A stretch of 64,000 nucleotides of DNA from Acidobacteriota bacterium (GTDB lineage: Bacteria; Acidobacteriota; Terriglobia; Terriglobales; Acidobacteriaceae), in NCBI GenBank assembly GCA_003010405.1, contig PJLO01000003.1, positions 124,001 to 188,000 on the forward strand, read 5' to 3'. Numbering within the stretch: the stretch's first letter is position 1; each line of letters starts with the position of its first letter. A program made the position numbers and the translations under genes. The notes below the pieces were generated by a model. It was given only the letters and a program-made list of their open reading frames with translations, did not search any database and was not told the DNA's origin. This document shows, in pieces, positions 46,306-56,354 of the stretch.

Positions 46306-49209
46306 ATGTCCAATGAAGCTATCGTAGTTCGCGGCGCACGCGTTCATAACCTGAAGAACATCGACTTCGAAATTCCACACAATCGCCTGACAGTAGTAAC
46401 GGGTGTGTCTGGAAGCGGAAAGTCTTCGCTCGCCTTCGACACGATCTATGCCGAGGGGCAGCGCCGCTACGTTGAATCTCTCTCGGCTTATGCCCGGCAA
46501 TTTCTGGAGCGAATCGAAAAGCCCGATGTCGAATTGATCGATGGCATTGCCCCTGCGGTGGCCATCCGCCAGAAGAACCAGACCCGAAATCCGCGCTCTA
46601 CTGTTGCCACAGCTACCGAGATATACGACTACCTGCGCCTCCTCTTTGCCCGCGTAGGCCGAACCTTTTGCTCCCAATGCGGTGAGCAGGTAAAGAACGA
46701 CACAGTGGACGAAGTGGCGGAGCGAATACTCCAACTAGGGGATGGCACGCGTGTGCAGGCGCTCTTTCCCTTGCTGCCGCCAGAAGCCGTCGCTCCTGCC
46801 GATTACGAGGGCAAAGCGCGGGGACGCAAGAAGAAGCAGCCCGAAATTGACACAAGTTCCATACTCAAAGACCGCCTGTTCGAGTTGCGCAAGCGCGGAT
46901 TCAATCGTTTGATGCAGAATGGCGAGCTTTTCGAGTTCTCTACCCCGGAGTCTCTGCTGGAGATCGACTTCAGCAAGCCGGTTTTCATCTTGCTCGATCG
47001 AATTATCGTGGATGCCGACTCGCATGCGCGAATAATCGACGGAGTCGAGAGCGGCTACCGGGAAGCGGGCGAGGTCATATTTGAGACCGCGCCGCGCGAT
47101 GGCGAACCGCTGCGTCTGCGGTTCTCTCAGCGCTTTGAGTGCAAACATTGCAATCTCAAGTTTGAGCAGCCCGAACCGCGGCTGTTTTCGTTCAATAATC
47201 CTTTTGGCGCCTGCCCACGTTGCCAGGGCTTCGGTAACACCGTCGATTTCGACATGAACTTGGTGATTCCCGATGCTTCAAAGTCCCTGGCCGAAGGCCT
47301 GGTGGAACCCTGGACAAAGCCTAAGTACCGGCCCATGGACACGGAGATGCGGCGCATGGCACGCCTTGCCGGGATTCCCCTTGACGTGCCCTGGGCAAAA
47401 CTGACGAGGGACCAGCAAAGATTCATTGTCGAAGGTGACAGCAGCTGGCTTGGAGTGCGCGGCTTCTTCGAATATCTGGAGACAAAGAAATACAAGCTGC
47501 ACGTGCGAGTTTTTCTGAGCCGCTATCGCGGCTACTCGCTCTGCGGCGCCTGCGCTGGAACTCGGCTGCGCAGCGAGGCGCGCCAGGTGAAGATCGAGGG
47601 CCTCGACATATGTCAGGTCTGCAGCAAAACCATCGAGCAGGCTGCGCTTTTCTTCCAGGAACTCACTCTCACGCGCCAGGAAGCTGATATCGCCGGAAAA
47701 CTACTGGAACAGATTCGCGACCGATTGCGCTTCCTGAATGAAGTTGGACTCGAGTACCTGACGCTTGACCGACTTTCATCAACGCTGAGCGGCGGCGAGG
47801 CGCAGCGGATTCAACTTGCGACTTCACTCGGCTCGCGGTTGGTCGGCACTCTCTACGTACTCGACGAGCCGTCCATCGGACTGCACAGCCGCGATACTGC
47901 CCGGCTCATTCACATCCTCAAGAGCCTGCGTGATCTCGGCAACACGATCCTCGTCGTCGAACACGATCCCGAGGTGATGGCCGCAGCCGACCAGATTCTT
48001 GACCTTGGTCCAGGTGCGGGCGAGCGTGGCGGAAAACTCGTTGCAAGCGGCACCTTCGACGAGATTTGCGCGAATAATCAATCCCTGACTGGACGCTACC
48101 TCAGTGGAGATTTGAGCATTCAAATTCCGCAGCAAAGACGCACCTTAGGCAAGCACGTCCTGCACCTGCGCGACGCTCGCGGACACAACTTGAAGAACCT
48201 TGATGTCACAATTCCACTCGGAATGCTTGTTGCCATCACGGGAGTCTCCGGCTCGGGCAAGAGCACGCTGGTGCACAATGTCCTCTACCAACGACTGGCA
48301 GCCCTCAAGCGTCAGGCCGGCGACACAGCCAGCGAAGGCAGCGTGGGTGAAATCGAAGGCGAGCAGTGGCTCGATGGAGTTGAACTAGTAGACCAGTCTC
48401 CGATCGGCCGCACCCCGCGCTCTAATCCGGTGACCTACATCAAGGCATTCGATCCGATTCGCGAGCTCTTCGCTTCCCTTCCCGAGTCGAAAAAACACGG
48501 CTACACCGCGGGACATTTTTCGTTCAACATTCCCGGCGGGCGCTGTGAAACCTGTTCCGGCGACGGTACCGTCACCGTGGAAATGCAATTTCTAGCCGAC
48601 GTGGAACTGGTCTGCGAGGATTGCAAGGGTACACGCTACAAGCCGGAAACTCTCGCCGTGCGCTATCACGGCAAGAATATCCATGACGTGCTTAACATGA
48701 CCGTGAAAGAAGGTCTGGGATTTTTCGCGGGCATACCCAAGCTCGTGGACAAGCTTCGGGTGCTGGATGAGGTCGGCCTTGGATATCTGCGTTTGGGCCA
48801 GTCCGCCACTACCCTGAGCGGCGGCGAGGCACAACGCATGAAGCTGGCCGCACACCTGCAACCGCAAGGGCGCGACAGTTTGCGAAAAAATTCCAACGGC
48901 GCCAAGAGCGGTTCGCACATGCTCTACATCTTCGATGAGCCGACCACCGGGCTCCACTTTGACGATGTCAGCAAGCTGCTTGCGGCTTTTAAGAAGCTGA
49001 TCGATGCAGGCGGCTCCATCATCGTCATCGAGCACAATCTGGACGTGATTAAGGTTGCCGATTGGGTTATCGATCTTGGTCCGGAGGGCGGAGAACGCGG
49101 TGGAGAAATAATAGCGGCCGGCACGCCGGAAGAGATCGCCGCAAACGAGCGCTCCCACACCGGACAATGGTTGCGAAAGGTACTCTCGATTCAAACGGTA
49201 GAATCCTAA
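46306..49209 (+). CDS. uvrA: excinuclease ABC subunit A
   Basis: 967 residues, complete. The damage-recognition ATPase of nucleotide excision repair. First Walker [15 protein letters not shown], the zinc knuckle CKHCNLKF...CPRCQGFG, the ABC signature [12 protein letters not shown], second Walker [14 protein letters not shown], the zinc hairpin CETCSGDGT...CEDCKGTRY, second signature [12 protein letters not shown] and Walker [14 protein letters not shown] small extra insert ([14 protein letters not shown]) precedes [14 protein letters not shown]. No uvrB or uvrC nearby. Confidence 0.97.
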   Translation: MSNEAIVVRGARVHNLKNIDFEIPHNRLTVVTGVSGSGKSSLAFDTIYAEGQRRYVESLSAYARQFLERIEKPDVELIDGIAPAVAIRQKNQTRNPRSTVATATEIYDYLRLLFARVGRTFCSQCGEQVKNDTVDEVAERILQLGDGTRVQALFPLLPPEAVAPADYEGKARGRKKKQPEIDTSSILKDRLFELRKRGFNRLMQNGELFEFSTPESLLEIDFSKPVFILLDRIIVDADSHARIIDGVESGYREAGEVIFETAPRDGEPLRLRFSQRFECKHCNLKFEQPEPRLFSFNNPFGACPRCQGFGNTVDFDMNLVIPDASKSLAEGLVEPWTKPKYRPMDTEMRRMARLAGIPLDVPWAKLTRDQQRFIVEGDSSWLGVRGFFEYLETKKYKLHVRVFLSRYRGYSLCGACAGTRLRSEARQVKIEGLDICQVCSKTIEQAALFFQELTLTRQEADIAGKLLEQIRDRLRFLNEVGLEYLTLDRLSSTLSGGEAQRIQLATSLGSRLVGTLYVLDEPSIGLHSRDTARLIHILKSLRDLGNTILVVEHDPEVMAAADQILDLGPGAGERGGKLVASGTFDEICANNQSLTGRYLSGDLSIQIPQQRRTLGKHVLHLRDARGHNLKNLDVTIPLGMLVAITGVSGSGKSTLVHNVLYQRLAALKRQAGDTASEGSVGEIEGEQWLDGVELVDQSPIGRTPRSNPVTYIKAFDPIRELFASLPESKKHGYTAGHFSFNIPGGRCETCSGDGTVTVEMQFLADVELVCEDCKGTRYKPETLAVRYHGKNIHDVLNMTVKEGLGFFAGIPKLVDKLRVLDEVGLGYLRLGQSATTLSGGEAQRMKLAAHLQPQGRDSLRKNSNGAKSGSHMLYIFDEPTTGLHFDDVSKLLAAFKKLIDAGGSIIVIEHNLDVIKVADWVIDLGPEGGERGGEIIAAGTPEEIAANERSHTGQWLRKVLSIQTVES

Positions 49210-49340
49210 GCCCGAACCTCGCCTGCTGGATGCGGGTGCAACCTTCTGCTTTTGATCCCGGCACGATGCGGCGACAGCAATCCTCCAAACGCATCTAAGT
49301 TTCTGGGAATGCGGAATCGGTTTGAGGCGAAGGAAAAGCA

Positions 49341-49799
49341 ATGAAAGTGCCGCATGGATTGCTGATCTGTCTGTTGCTGGCAACCTCCTGTGTGGCGGAA
49401 CTGAATTCCCCCGCGGATTTGCAACAAAAGGCGGATATGGCAAAAGGTTCTGACTGTGCTCGGTTGAGTATGCAGGCCGCGCAACAGTTGCTCACGGAGG
49501 CCGACAGCGATTTCCGGGCGAGCAACATGGAGGCAGCACACAAACAAATCGACCTTGTGCTGCACTATGTCCGGCGCGCGGTGGATTGCACGTTGCAGAC
49601 GCGCAAGGGTGAAAAATCCACGGATATCAATCTGCGCGAACTCACACGACGGATGAATCAGGTTAGCAAAACACTCGACTCAGAGGATCAGCCTCACCTC
49701 TCGCAATCAATCACCGAGATGGAAGCACAGCGGGACCGGGTACTGCATGCATTGTTTGGTGATGCCGCAGGAAAGAACAGGCCGGAGAATAAGCCGTGA
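49341..49799 (+). CDS. exported helical protein of unknown function
   Basis: 152 residues; AAGGA six bases before the ATG. Signal peptide (ending near SCVAE), then amphipathic helices (DLQQKADMAKGSDCARLSMQAAQQLLTEAD, NMEAAHKQIDLVLHYVRRAVDC). Two Cys could form a disulfide. The build is similar to that of the next gene, with which it overlaps by GTGA; the two probably act together in the periplasm. Confidence 0.75.
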   Translation: MKVPHGLLICLLLATSCVAELNSPADLQQKADMAKGSDCARLSMQAAQQLLTEADSDFRASNMEAAHKQIDLVLHYVRRAVDCTLQTRKGEKSTDINLRELTRRMNQVSKTLDSEDQPHLSQSITEMEAQRDRVLHALFGDAAGKNRPENKP

Positions 49800-50470
49800 A
49801 GATTTTCACAGCAATCCTTCTTTTCAGTTTCTGCCTTGACGCACAGAGCCAGACCCGTCATGACCCGCTGAACTCCCGCGAAGTGGATTTATTGCGTGAG
49901 AATGCTCAGAAACCTCAGAAACGAATTGACCTTCTGATTGGTTTCGCGCAAGAACGCATGCTCGCCATCGATCGCCTGGGCACCGCAACTACTCCGGGCC
50001 AGGGCAACGCAGGAAAAATCGCAGCTCTGCTTGAGGAGTTGGCGAACTTGATAGATGAGCTCGACGACAATCTGGACATGTATAACGGGCATGGCGAAGA
50101 CCTTCGCCGTCCGTTGCGCCGCGTGCTTGATGCAGAAGCAGAATTTCAGCAGCAACTGAAAGCGCTTAACGACAACGCTACCTCAATTCAGAAGCAGCGT
50201 TTTGCCACAGCACTGGCGGATGCTTCCGATTCCCTGAACAGCAGCACCGAGAGTGCGCGCGCAATGCTCGCAAGCCAGCAGCAAAAGAAACTCGAGCAAA
50301 AGACGACAGAAAAACAAAAAAATAACAACCTCGTCCTCGACCTTCCAACTTTAGAGCGGTTCCGCAAAAGGTGTATCCCGAGTGTGCCCAGATCTGCCGC
50401 AGTTGGCAGATCTGGGTTTGTGGAGGAGCAGGAGACACAGCCCGGAAAACGGTCTAATCGCCTGGGTTAA
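49796..50470 (+). CDS. exported helical protein of unknown function, odd C-terminus
   Basis: 224 residues from a GTG. Signal peptide to about residue 18, then long helices (LLRENAQKPQKRIDLLIGFAQERMLAIDRL, IAALLEELANLIDELDDNLDMYNGHGEDLRRPLRRVLDAEAEFQQQL). The last 30 residues lie over a terminator-like hairpin (50387-50416) and read as unstructured Arg/Ser/Gly sequence, so the true end may be earlier and the frame altered there. Confidence 0.7.
   Translation: MKIFTAILLFSFCLDAQSQTRHDPLNSREVDLLRENAQKPQKRIDLLIGFAQERMLAIDRLGTATTPGQGNAGKIAALLEELANLIDELDDNLDMYNGHGEDLRRPLRRVLDAEAEFQQQLKALNDNATSIQKQRFATALADASDSLNSSTESARAMLASQQQKKLEQKTTEKQKNNNLVLDLPTLERFRKRCIPSVPRSAAVGRSGFVEEQETQPGKRSNRLG
50387..50416 (+). 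terminator. 12-bp perfect hairpin inside the annotated 3' end
   Basis: CCCAGATCTGCC pairs with GGCAGATCTGGG around GCAGTT and is followed by TTTG. It looks like the natural terminator of the two-gene operon although the frame runs through it. Confidence 0.5.
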
Positions 50471-50530
50471 CGATCGCCAAAGTCAGCTGGACTCCTCCAA
50501 GAGCACGGGTTCTGCTAATCTGTAATTACT

Positions 50531-51217
50531 TTGAAGGATTCGTTGCTTCCACTGCTGCATGAGACCTATCGGGAACTGCGACCTCGCGCGCCCCTCCCAG
50601 AATTCGAACTACAGTTCTACCCATTTGCGAACATCAACAACACCATCCGCTTGACGGACGGACGCATGAGACTGCGCCTCTCCGACCTTCTCGAGGGTGC
50701 GCCAGAGCCGATTCTGAAAGCCATCGTGCACATTCTGCTGGCCAAAATTTATCGCAAGCCCATCGACACCGGACACACCTCACGCTATCGCCGCTATGTA
50801 GCCTCACGCGAGATGATGCAAAAAGCGCAGCAGGTAAGACAGTTAAGGGGGCGGAAGCGCATCGAGTCGGCACAGGGAGCCTATTACGATCTCGACGAGG
50901 TGTTCGAAACGCTGAATTTGCGTTTCTTTCACGGCCTGCTTGGCCGCCCAGTGATGAGTTGGAGTGCTGAACGCTCACGGCGTCTGCTAGGCCATTACGA
51001 TCCGGCTCACAATGCCATCATCATCAGCAAAATATTTGACCAGGCACGCGTGCCACGGCTGGCTGTGGAGTACATCGTCTACCATGAAATGCTTCACTTG
51101 AAACACCCGGTAAAAATGCGCGGCGGTCGTCGTTGCGTCCACGGCAAGGAATTTCGAGAAGACGAAGAGGCTTTCCCCTATCTGCAGGAGGCAAGACTCT
51201 TCCTGAAAACCCTATAG
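50531..51217 (+). CDS. SprT/YgjP-like zinc metallopeptidase
   Basis: 228 residues if begun at the TTG at 50531; the start is unsure because no ribosome site precedes it. The zinc motif HEMLH in VEYIVYHEMLHLKHP and the third ligand region HGKEFREDEEAFPY are present. The preceding LNLRFFHGLLGRPVMSWSAERSRRLLGHYDPAHNAIIISKIFD has the pattern of SprT-like peptidases. Members act on DNA-protein cross-links or are uncharacterised. Confidence 0.82.
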   Translation: MKDSLLPLLHETYRELRPRAPLPEFELQFYPFANINNTIRLTDGRMRLRLSDLLEGAPEPILKAIVHILLAKIYRKPIDTGHTSRYRRYVASREMMQKAQQVRQLRGRKRIESAQGAYYDLDEVFETLNLRFFHGLLGRPVMSWSAERSRRLLGHYDPAHNAIIISKIFDQARVPRLAVEYIVYHEMLHLKHPVKMRGGRRCVHGKEFREDEEAFPYLQEARLFLKTL

Positions 51218-51234
51218 CAAACAAGCCAACGCGA

Positions 51235-51720
51235 TTAAGACTGATTGCGTCCCGGATCTTCTTCGCCCAACCCCTCCAGCCAGCGTCGCAGGTCCTCCGC
51301 CGTAACACGTCCGCCGGAAACGATTGTTGCCCGCGAATTTTGCAGCACTTCCTCGTCTACAAAGATCGGACAGTCGGTACGCAGTGCCAGAGCGATAGCA
51401 TCCGAGGGACGCGAGTCAATCACGATAGGCTCGCCATTGCGCGTGGCCCGGATCGCGGCATGGAACGTGTCTTCGCGCAACTCGGTAACCACCACGCGCT
51501 CCACTGTGGCACCGAGTCCCACAATTGCGTTCTTGAGCAGATCGTGAGTCATCGGGCGGGGCACCGCAGCCTTTTCAATCTCCAGCGCAATCGCATTGGC
51601 TTCGAAAACTCCAATCCAGATCGGCAACACCGAGTCACTGTTTATGTCTTTCAACACAACAATGGGCATATTGCTGGTTGGATCCAACACCAATCCACGA
51701 ATCTGCATTTCGATTTCCAC
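51235..51720 (-). CDS. bifunctional nuclease family protein (DUF151)
   Basis: 161 residues from a GTG at 51720 with AAAGGGGA upstream; a TTG at 51765 would add 15 residues. MQIRGLVLDPTSNMPIVVLKD, VLPIWIGVFEANAIALEIE, RPMTHDLLKNAIVGLGATVERVVVTELREDTFHAAI and IDSRPSDAIALALRTDCPIFVDEEVL are the complete family pattern, followed by the UVR-like acidic end. Plant and Thermotoga members have been described as nucleases; a role here is unknown. It follows miaB by about 50 bases, a common pairing. Confidence 0.92.
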   Translation of the reverse strand: MEIEMQIRGLVLDPTSNMPIVVLKDINSDSVLPIWIGVFEANAIALEIEKAAVPRPMTHDLLKNAIVGLGATVERVVVTELREDTFHAAIRATRNGEPIVIDSRPSDAIALALRTDCPIFVDEEVLQNSRATIVSGGRVTAEDLRRWLEGLGEEDPGRNQS

Positions 51721-51772
51721 GCGATCCCCTTTCCGATAGAGCTCGTCTCCATTGACAAGGTACAAGACCCGG

Positions 51773-53125
51773 CTACCGGCGCGATGTTTCGGTCGCTCTC
51801 ACCATTTCTCCGACCAGACTGTTGGGATAGGAGCGCACGACACGAACCTGTGCGTATCCACCCACTCCTGGCGCAGCCATACCCGATGGAATTGTGAAGT
51901 TCAGTGTCTTGTTCTGGGTTGTACGTCCAACGACCTGATCGCGAGCCGGCTGTATTCCTTCAACCATAACTTCAAGTATTTGCCCTAAATGCTTAGCATA
52001 GTTAGAGCGTTGAATCTCTCGCTGCCGGTCATTAAGAATTGCCAGGCGTCGCGTTTTCTCTTCCTCTGGAATCGCGTTCTCCATATCGATTGCGGGTGTG
52101 TTCGGACGCGGTGAGTACTTAAAGCTGAAAGTCCCGTCGAACTGCACTTCATCCAGCAGCGATAAGGTCTGCTCAAAATCCGCAACGGTTTCGCCCGGAA
52201 ATCCCACAATAATATCCGTGGTCATGGAAATCTGCTTATGCCGCGCCGCACGAATCCAGCTAACGCGTTCCAGGTATTGTTCCCGGGTGTATTCGCGAGC
52301 CATGGCGGAGAGCACCTGCGATGAACCGCTCTGCACCGGAAGATGGACATGATCGCAAAGCGTCTGCACGGAATCAATGGCTTCCACAATATCGCGGGTA
52401 AAGTGGCGCGGGTGCGATGTCGTAAAGCGAACCCGCCGGATGCCGGGAAGCTGCCCGACTTCGGAAAGCAGTTCAGCAAAGCTCCGCTTTCCAAGGGGAT
52501 CGCAGTAGGAATTCACGTTTTGCCCTAATAATTGAATTTCCGTCAGGCCGCTATCGGCAATCCGTCTAGCTTCTTCCAGCACCGATTCTGATGTGCGGCT
52601 GCGTTCGCGCCCCCGGGTGTAGGGCACAACGCAATAGGCGCAGAATTTATCACAACCTTCGATGATGGTGATGTAGCCGCGATAGGGATTGGTGCGCGCT
52701 GTAAATTCGGTTTCGAAAGTTTCGCTCGTGTTGCGATCATTCAACCCAGTGACACGCTCGCCGCGCTCAATTTGCACGAGCATTTCCGGTAAACTCCGGT
52801 AACTTGCGGAACCGGCGACCAGTGACACGTGAGGCGCACGCTCGAAAATGCGTTCGCCTTCCTGTTGTGCGACGCACCCAATGACCGCGAATTTTTTTCC
52901 CTGCTTCTGCAACCTTTTGAAATCAGCGAGACGATGAAATACCTTTTGTTCTGCTTTGTCGCGAATTGAGCAGGTGTTATAGAAAATGAGATCGGCTTCC
53001 TCTGCCGACTGCACTTGCCGGTAACCTTGTGAAACCAGTGTCCCTGCAACCTTCTCGGAGTCATGAAAGTTCATTTGACATCCGAAAGTTTCAATAAAAA
53101 ACGTCTTGTTCTGCTTAAAACTCAC
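51773..53125 (-). CDS. miaB: tRNA-2-methylthio-N6-isopentenyladenosine synthase
   Basis: 450 residues from a GTG at 53125 (AGGA about nine bases upstream); the frame is open to an ATG at 53233, but the extra residues are not family-like. A radical-SAM methylthiotransferase that modifies A37 of tRNAs reading UNN codons. N-terminal domain Cys: ETFGCQMNFHD, YNTCSIRDKAE, VIGCVAQQEG. Radical-SAM motif: EGCDKFCAYCVVPYTRGRERSR. A TRAM domain (LGQILEVMVEG, VGRTTQNKTLNF) closes the protein. Confidence 0.95.
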   Translation of the reverse strand: MSFKQNKTFFIETFGCQMNFHDSEKVAGTLVSQGYRQVQSAEEADLIFYNTCSIRDKAEQKVFHRLADFKRLQKQGKKFAVIGCVAQQEGERIFERAPHVSLVAGSASYRSLPEMLVQIERGERVTGLNDRNTSETFETEFTARTNPYRGYITIIEGCDKFCAYCVVPYTRGRERSRTSESVLEEARRIADSGLTEIQLLGQNVNSYCDPLGKRSFAELLSEVGQLPGIRRVRFTTSHPRHFTRDIVEAIDSVQTLCDHVHLPVQSGSSQVLSAMAREYTREQYLERVSWIRAARHKQISMTTDIIVGFPGETVADFEQTLSLLDEVQFDGTFSFKYSPRPNTPAIDMENAIPEEEKTRRLAILNDRQREIQRSNYAKHLGQILEVMVEGIQPARDQVVGRTTQNKTLNFTIPSGMAAPGVGGYAQVRVVRSYPNSLVGEMVRATETSRR

Positions 53126-53436
53126 TCCACAGATCCTTACAGAAAAATTCCAAATACCCGCGAAAGCGGCAGCGCCGAATTTCAGCGCGAGTGTGAGTAA
53201 TTCCCTTCCCCACACTCGCGCTCCATCTGTCATTATCGCAGATTCCAGCCGCGAGGCAGTTACGTCTCAAACCCACCGCAGTGACTCACGAGACGTGATT
53301 TTCACCTGCACCGGACTGACACTGCCCCTGTCTGAATTGATGGAGAACAGCTCTGTGGATAACCAAGTTGACGAAAGCTCTTTAAGCTCTTATGATCAAA
53401 AACGTTGCATTGAACGCCGTCATCGGCGCCTCATTT

Positions 53437-53510
53437 TGCCCCCTCGTTCAATGGTAGGACACCTGCCTCTGGAGCAGGCTATCGGGGTTCGAATCCCTGG
53501 GGGGCAGCCA
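53437..53510 (+). tRNA. tRNA-Gln (anticodon CTG), integration site of an island
   Basis: Acceptor TGCCCCC pairs with GGGGGCA, then G and CCA. The anticodon stem-loop is CCTGC-CTCTGGA-GCAGG with CTG at 34-36. The T-arm is CGGGG-TTCGAAT-CCCTG. The start with U is typical of tRNA-Gln. A P4-type integrase gene begins 212 bases downstream, so the 3' half is the likely attL. Confidence 0.93.
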
Positions 53511-53647
53511 GAATTTTATTTATCAACGACTTACAACGTCCTACAACATCCCCTCCAAAATCTCCAAACTATTGATTTTTTTTAGAGAAACCGTCCAGAA
53601 TCGTCCTGTGAGCGATCGCTGAAGCCAATCGCTTTCCGGGATATCCG

Positions 53648-53712
53648 TGGGGGTATTTTCGGAGTTGCTCATCCGGCCCTGGGGGTATTTTCAAATTTCT
53701 GGGGGTATTTTC
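53648..53712 (+). repeat. three direct copies of TGGGGGTATTTTC, probable integrase arm sites
   Basis: Exact 13-bp copies at 53648-53660, 53680-53692 and 53700-53712, just before the integrase gene. Similar TGGGGGTA-type repeats are common in front of DUF4102 integrases of tRNA islands and fit arm-type binding sites of attL. Confidence 0.65.
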
Positions 53713-53722
53713 GGAGGAATCG

Positions 53723-54982
53723 ATGGCCCTGACTGATCTGAAGATCAAGAACGCCAAGAAACGAGCAGCCGCTTATCGTCTTGCCGACGGCGGCGGACTT
53801 CACCTATATGTCACTTCCGCTGGCGGAAAGTTGTGGCGTTGGAAGTATCGGTTTGACGGCAAAGAGAAGCTCATGTCCTTCGGGCCATACCCGGAGATCA
53901 CTCTTGCCGATGCCAGAGTCATACATCTCGAACACAGAAGGAAGCTCCTCTCGGGCATAGACCCGATGGCTGAAAAGAAAGCCAAGAAGACGGCCCAGCA
54001 AATTCAGGAGGTCCAAAATTCCTTTGAGCGTGTCGCCAAAGGCTGGTTTGCAAAGTGGAGGCATGGCAAATGCGAACGCCATGCTTCCTATACCGAACGG
54101 CGGATGAATGCCGACATTCTGCCGCTTCTTGGCCCACGAGCAATTGAGACGATCCAGTCGCCGGACATCGTGGCGATGGTACAGGCGATTCAGGAACGAG
54201 GCGCGACGGATGTTGCGCGGCGAGCACTGCAGACGACCAACCAGATATTCCGATACGCCTTGGCGCTCGGGTACGTGAAACATAATCCGGCGGCGACGTT
54301 TCGCCCCAGCGATGTCCTTCCCCAGAAATCAACCGAGAACTTCGCGCGACTCGATAAAGCTGATCTGCCCGGCCTGTTGCGCAAAATCGAGTTCTACGAC
54401 GGATCGCCGGTTACTCGGCTTGCCATGAAGCTGATGGCCCTGGTGTTTGTCCGCACGAGCGAATTGATCGGCGCAGAATGGAAAGAGTTCGACATGAAAG
54501 AAGCGCGCTGGGACATCAGCAAAGAGCGGATGAAAGGCGGCAAGCGTCCTCACATCGTTCCCCTCGCGCGTCAGGCGGTCGCTGTTCTGAACGAGCTTTG
54601 GAATTACCGCAAGAACGAACGCTGGGTATTTCCCGGCGATCACGACGACAAGAAACACATGAGCAACAATACGATTCTCGGCGCGCTGAAGCGCATGGGA
54701 TTCAAGGGAGAAATGACCGGACACGGCTTCCGCGGCATCGCTTCTACAATCCTGCACGAGCAGGGCTACAATCACGAGCACATTGAGATTCAGCTTCATC
54801 ACGGCCCCGATAACGATGTCGCGGCGGCATACAATCACGCCAAGTATTTAGAGCCCCGCAAGCAGATGATGCAGGATTGGGCGGACTATCTCGAAAAGAC
54901 GCTCAATGCCGGCAAGCCGGTTCCGTTTATGCTGCGAACCGAGTCGAAGGCGCGGGTTCGGAGAGCGCGTTCCGCCGTGTAG
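53723..54982 (+). CDS. P4-type tyrosine integrase
   Basis: 419 residues; GGAGG five bases before the ATG. N-terminal DUF4102 arm-binding domain (KNAKKRAAAYRLADGGGLHLYVTSAGGKLWRWKYRFDGKEKLMSFGPYPEITLADAR). SAM-like core-binding domain about 95-200. The catalytic domain has Arg in FVRTSELIGAEW, the H-x-x-R pair in GHGFRGIAST, the late His region IQLHHGP and the nucleophile in AAYNHAKYL. It integrates the island into the neighbouring tRNA-Gln. Confidence 0.95.
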   Translation: MALTDLKIKNAKKRAAAYRLADGGGLHLYVTSAGGKLWRWKYRFDGKEKLMSFGPYPEITLADARVIHLEHRRKLLSGIDPMAEKKAKKTAQQIQEVQNSFERVAKGWFAKWRHGKCERHASYTERRMNADILPLLGPRAIETIQSPDIVAMVQAIQERGATDVARRALQTTNQIFRYALALGYVKHNPAATFRPSDVLPQKSTENFARLDKADLPGLLRKIEFYDGSPVTRLAMKLMALVFVRTSELIGAEWKEFDMKEARWDISKERMKGGKRPHIVPLARQAVAVLNELWNYRKNERWVFPGDHDDKKHMSNNTILGALKRMGFKGEMTGHGFRGIASTILHEQGYNHEHIEIQLHHGPDNDVAAAYNHAKYLEPRKQMMQDWADYLEKTLNAGKPVPFMLRTESKARVRRARSAV

Positions 54983-55160
54983 TGCGGGACTCGCGGACCC
55001 GATCACGCGCCCAGTTCTCGACTTCTTCTTCGACCCATCCCACAGCACGGCCCCCGAGCCTGACGGGGGCGGGAAAATGCCCGCTTTTGATCCGGAGATA
55101 TATCGACGACCGTGAAAGTCCGGTCAGTTTCTTGACTACAGGCAGACGTAAGAACGGCAT
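54927..55160 (-). CDS. AlpA-family excisionase/regulator
   Basis: 77 residues from the ATG at 55160 with GGAGG seven bases upstream. MPFLRLPVVKKLTGLSRSSIYLRIKSGHFPAPVRLGGRAVGWVEEEVENWARDRV is the MerR-like winged helix of AlpA proteins, which promote integrase expression or excision. Its 3' end overlaps the integrase gene on the other strand by about 55 bases. A palindromic operator-like block lies about 100 bases upstream (55263-55286). Confidence 0.88.
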   Translation of the reverse strand: MPFLRLPVVKKLTGLSRSSIYLRIKSGHFPAPVRLGGRAVGWVEEEVENWARDRVRESRTTRRNALSEPAPSTRFAA

Positions 55161-55262
55161 TGCTACTCCTCCTTCATTTCTCGCCCGTGAAACAGGCTTT
55201 CCCGTGACACGATCTGACTTTGGCGTGAACTTGAGCCGGTGTCTAATGAAAAGCGTGCACCG

Positions 55263-55286
55263 CGTTATGCCATTTTGGAATAACGG
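55263..55286. promoter_or_regulatory. palindromic operator-like site, copy 1
   Basis: CGTTATGCCATTTTGGAATA and on to ACGG: an interrupted palindrome (CGTTATkCC...GGmATAACG) upstream of alpA. A matching block with conserved flanks (TGCAC-GCGTTATGCCA) lies upstream of trbC at 63472-63495. Confidence 0.6.
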
Positions 55287-55418
55287 TGGCTTCACCACAA
55301 TTTGTGCAACTTGGGTTTCCAGAGCTGCATCGAAAATGAATCCCGGCGTTTACCCCCGAAACGCTGAAAACTGATGTGCTTGCCGTCCTACCCAGGTCTC
55401 ATCTCCCGGAGGATAGCA

Positions 55419-56354
55419 ATGGTGCTACCGGAAATTCGCTTACTTCAAGCCGCGATAGCCTTGGCGGAAGAGCTCAACTACTCCCGAGCAGCCAAACGCT
55501 TGCGCATCGATCAATCGACGCTGAGCAAACGTATTATGGAGCTGGAAGAGCTGGTCGGGTTGCGCCTGTTCGAGCGCAATCACCAGGTTGTCGAGCTGAC
55601 CGAGCCTGGACGACATTTTGTGCAGGAAGCCCGCCATGCTTTACTGCACGCCGAGCGTGCAGTTTCGAGTGCCACGGCGGCATTGCGCGGGGCCGATGAG
55701 GTTCTCAATCTTGGAAGGTCTGCCTATATCGATCCGTATCTTGTCTCCACGCTTTTGTCGATCCATCTCCCGCTGTTCCCCGGCCTGAAGATCAAGCAGT
55801 GGAGCAATTACTCCCATGAACTGGCGCATCAGGTCGCATTGGGAAAGTTGGACATGGCGCTGATCACAGCTATCCCCGATACGCCAAAACTCAATCTCCT
55901 CGTGGTTGCCGATACTCCGATCTATATTGCGCTGTCGAGGGATAATCCGCTCAGAAGCAATGAAGAACTCCGGCTCGAAGACATGAGCGGTCAGAACTGG
56001 ATTCTGCCTGCGCCGCACGTCAATCCGCATCTCCATGAAATGATTCAGGGCGTTTCGTCAGAGAGAGGAGTTGCCGCTGCCGAGGTACATCACGTGACGA
56101 CCGCTGAAGAGGCCTCGGAGCTGATCTTGGCGCACAAGGGTGTGGCCTTCATGACGCGTGGGAATGCATGGCGCATTGCCCGCGATGGCGTCACGATGCG
56201 GCCTCTGGCGGAGAACCGTCTCCGGCTGGTAACGAAGCTGGCGACCCGAGCCGACAACAAATCTCGCCTCGTAAGCGAATTTGTCCGCGCTGCCGGCCGA
56301 AAACTGATAAGCACGCGTCCGGCGCAGCAGGGCCGTTTGCCGCTAGCTGGATGA
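55419..56354 (+). CDS. LysR-type transcriptional regulator
   Basis: 311 residues from the ATG at 55419 with GGAGG six bases upstream. The N-terminal winged helix-turn-helix (LLQAAIALAEELNYSRAAKRLRIDQSTLSKRIMELEELVGLRLFERN) is complete. The effector domain follows (about 90-290), with strand patterns LNLGRSAYIDPYLVSTLLSI and LDMALIT. Cognate effector unknown. Islands of this type often carry such a regulator between alpA and the cargo, so it may control cargo or transfer genes. Confidence 0.92.
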   Translation: MVLPEIRLLQAAIALAEELNYSRAAKRLRIDQSTLSKRIMELEELVGLRLFERNHQVVELTEPGRHFVQEARHALLHAERAVSSATAALRGADEVLNLGRSAYIDPYLVSTLLSIHLPLFPGLKIKQWSNYSHELAHQVALGKLDMALITAIPDTPKLNLLVVADTPIYIALSRDNPLRSNEELRLEDMSGQNWILPAPHVNPHLHEMIQGVSSERGVAAAEVHHVTTAEEASELILAHKGVAFMTRGNAWRIARDGVTMRPLAENRLRLVTKLATRADNKSRLVSEFVRAAGRKLISTRPAQQGRLPLAG

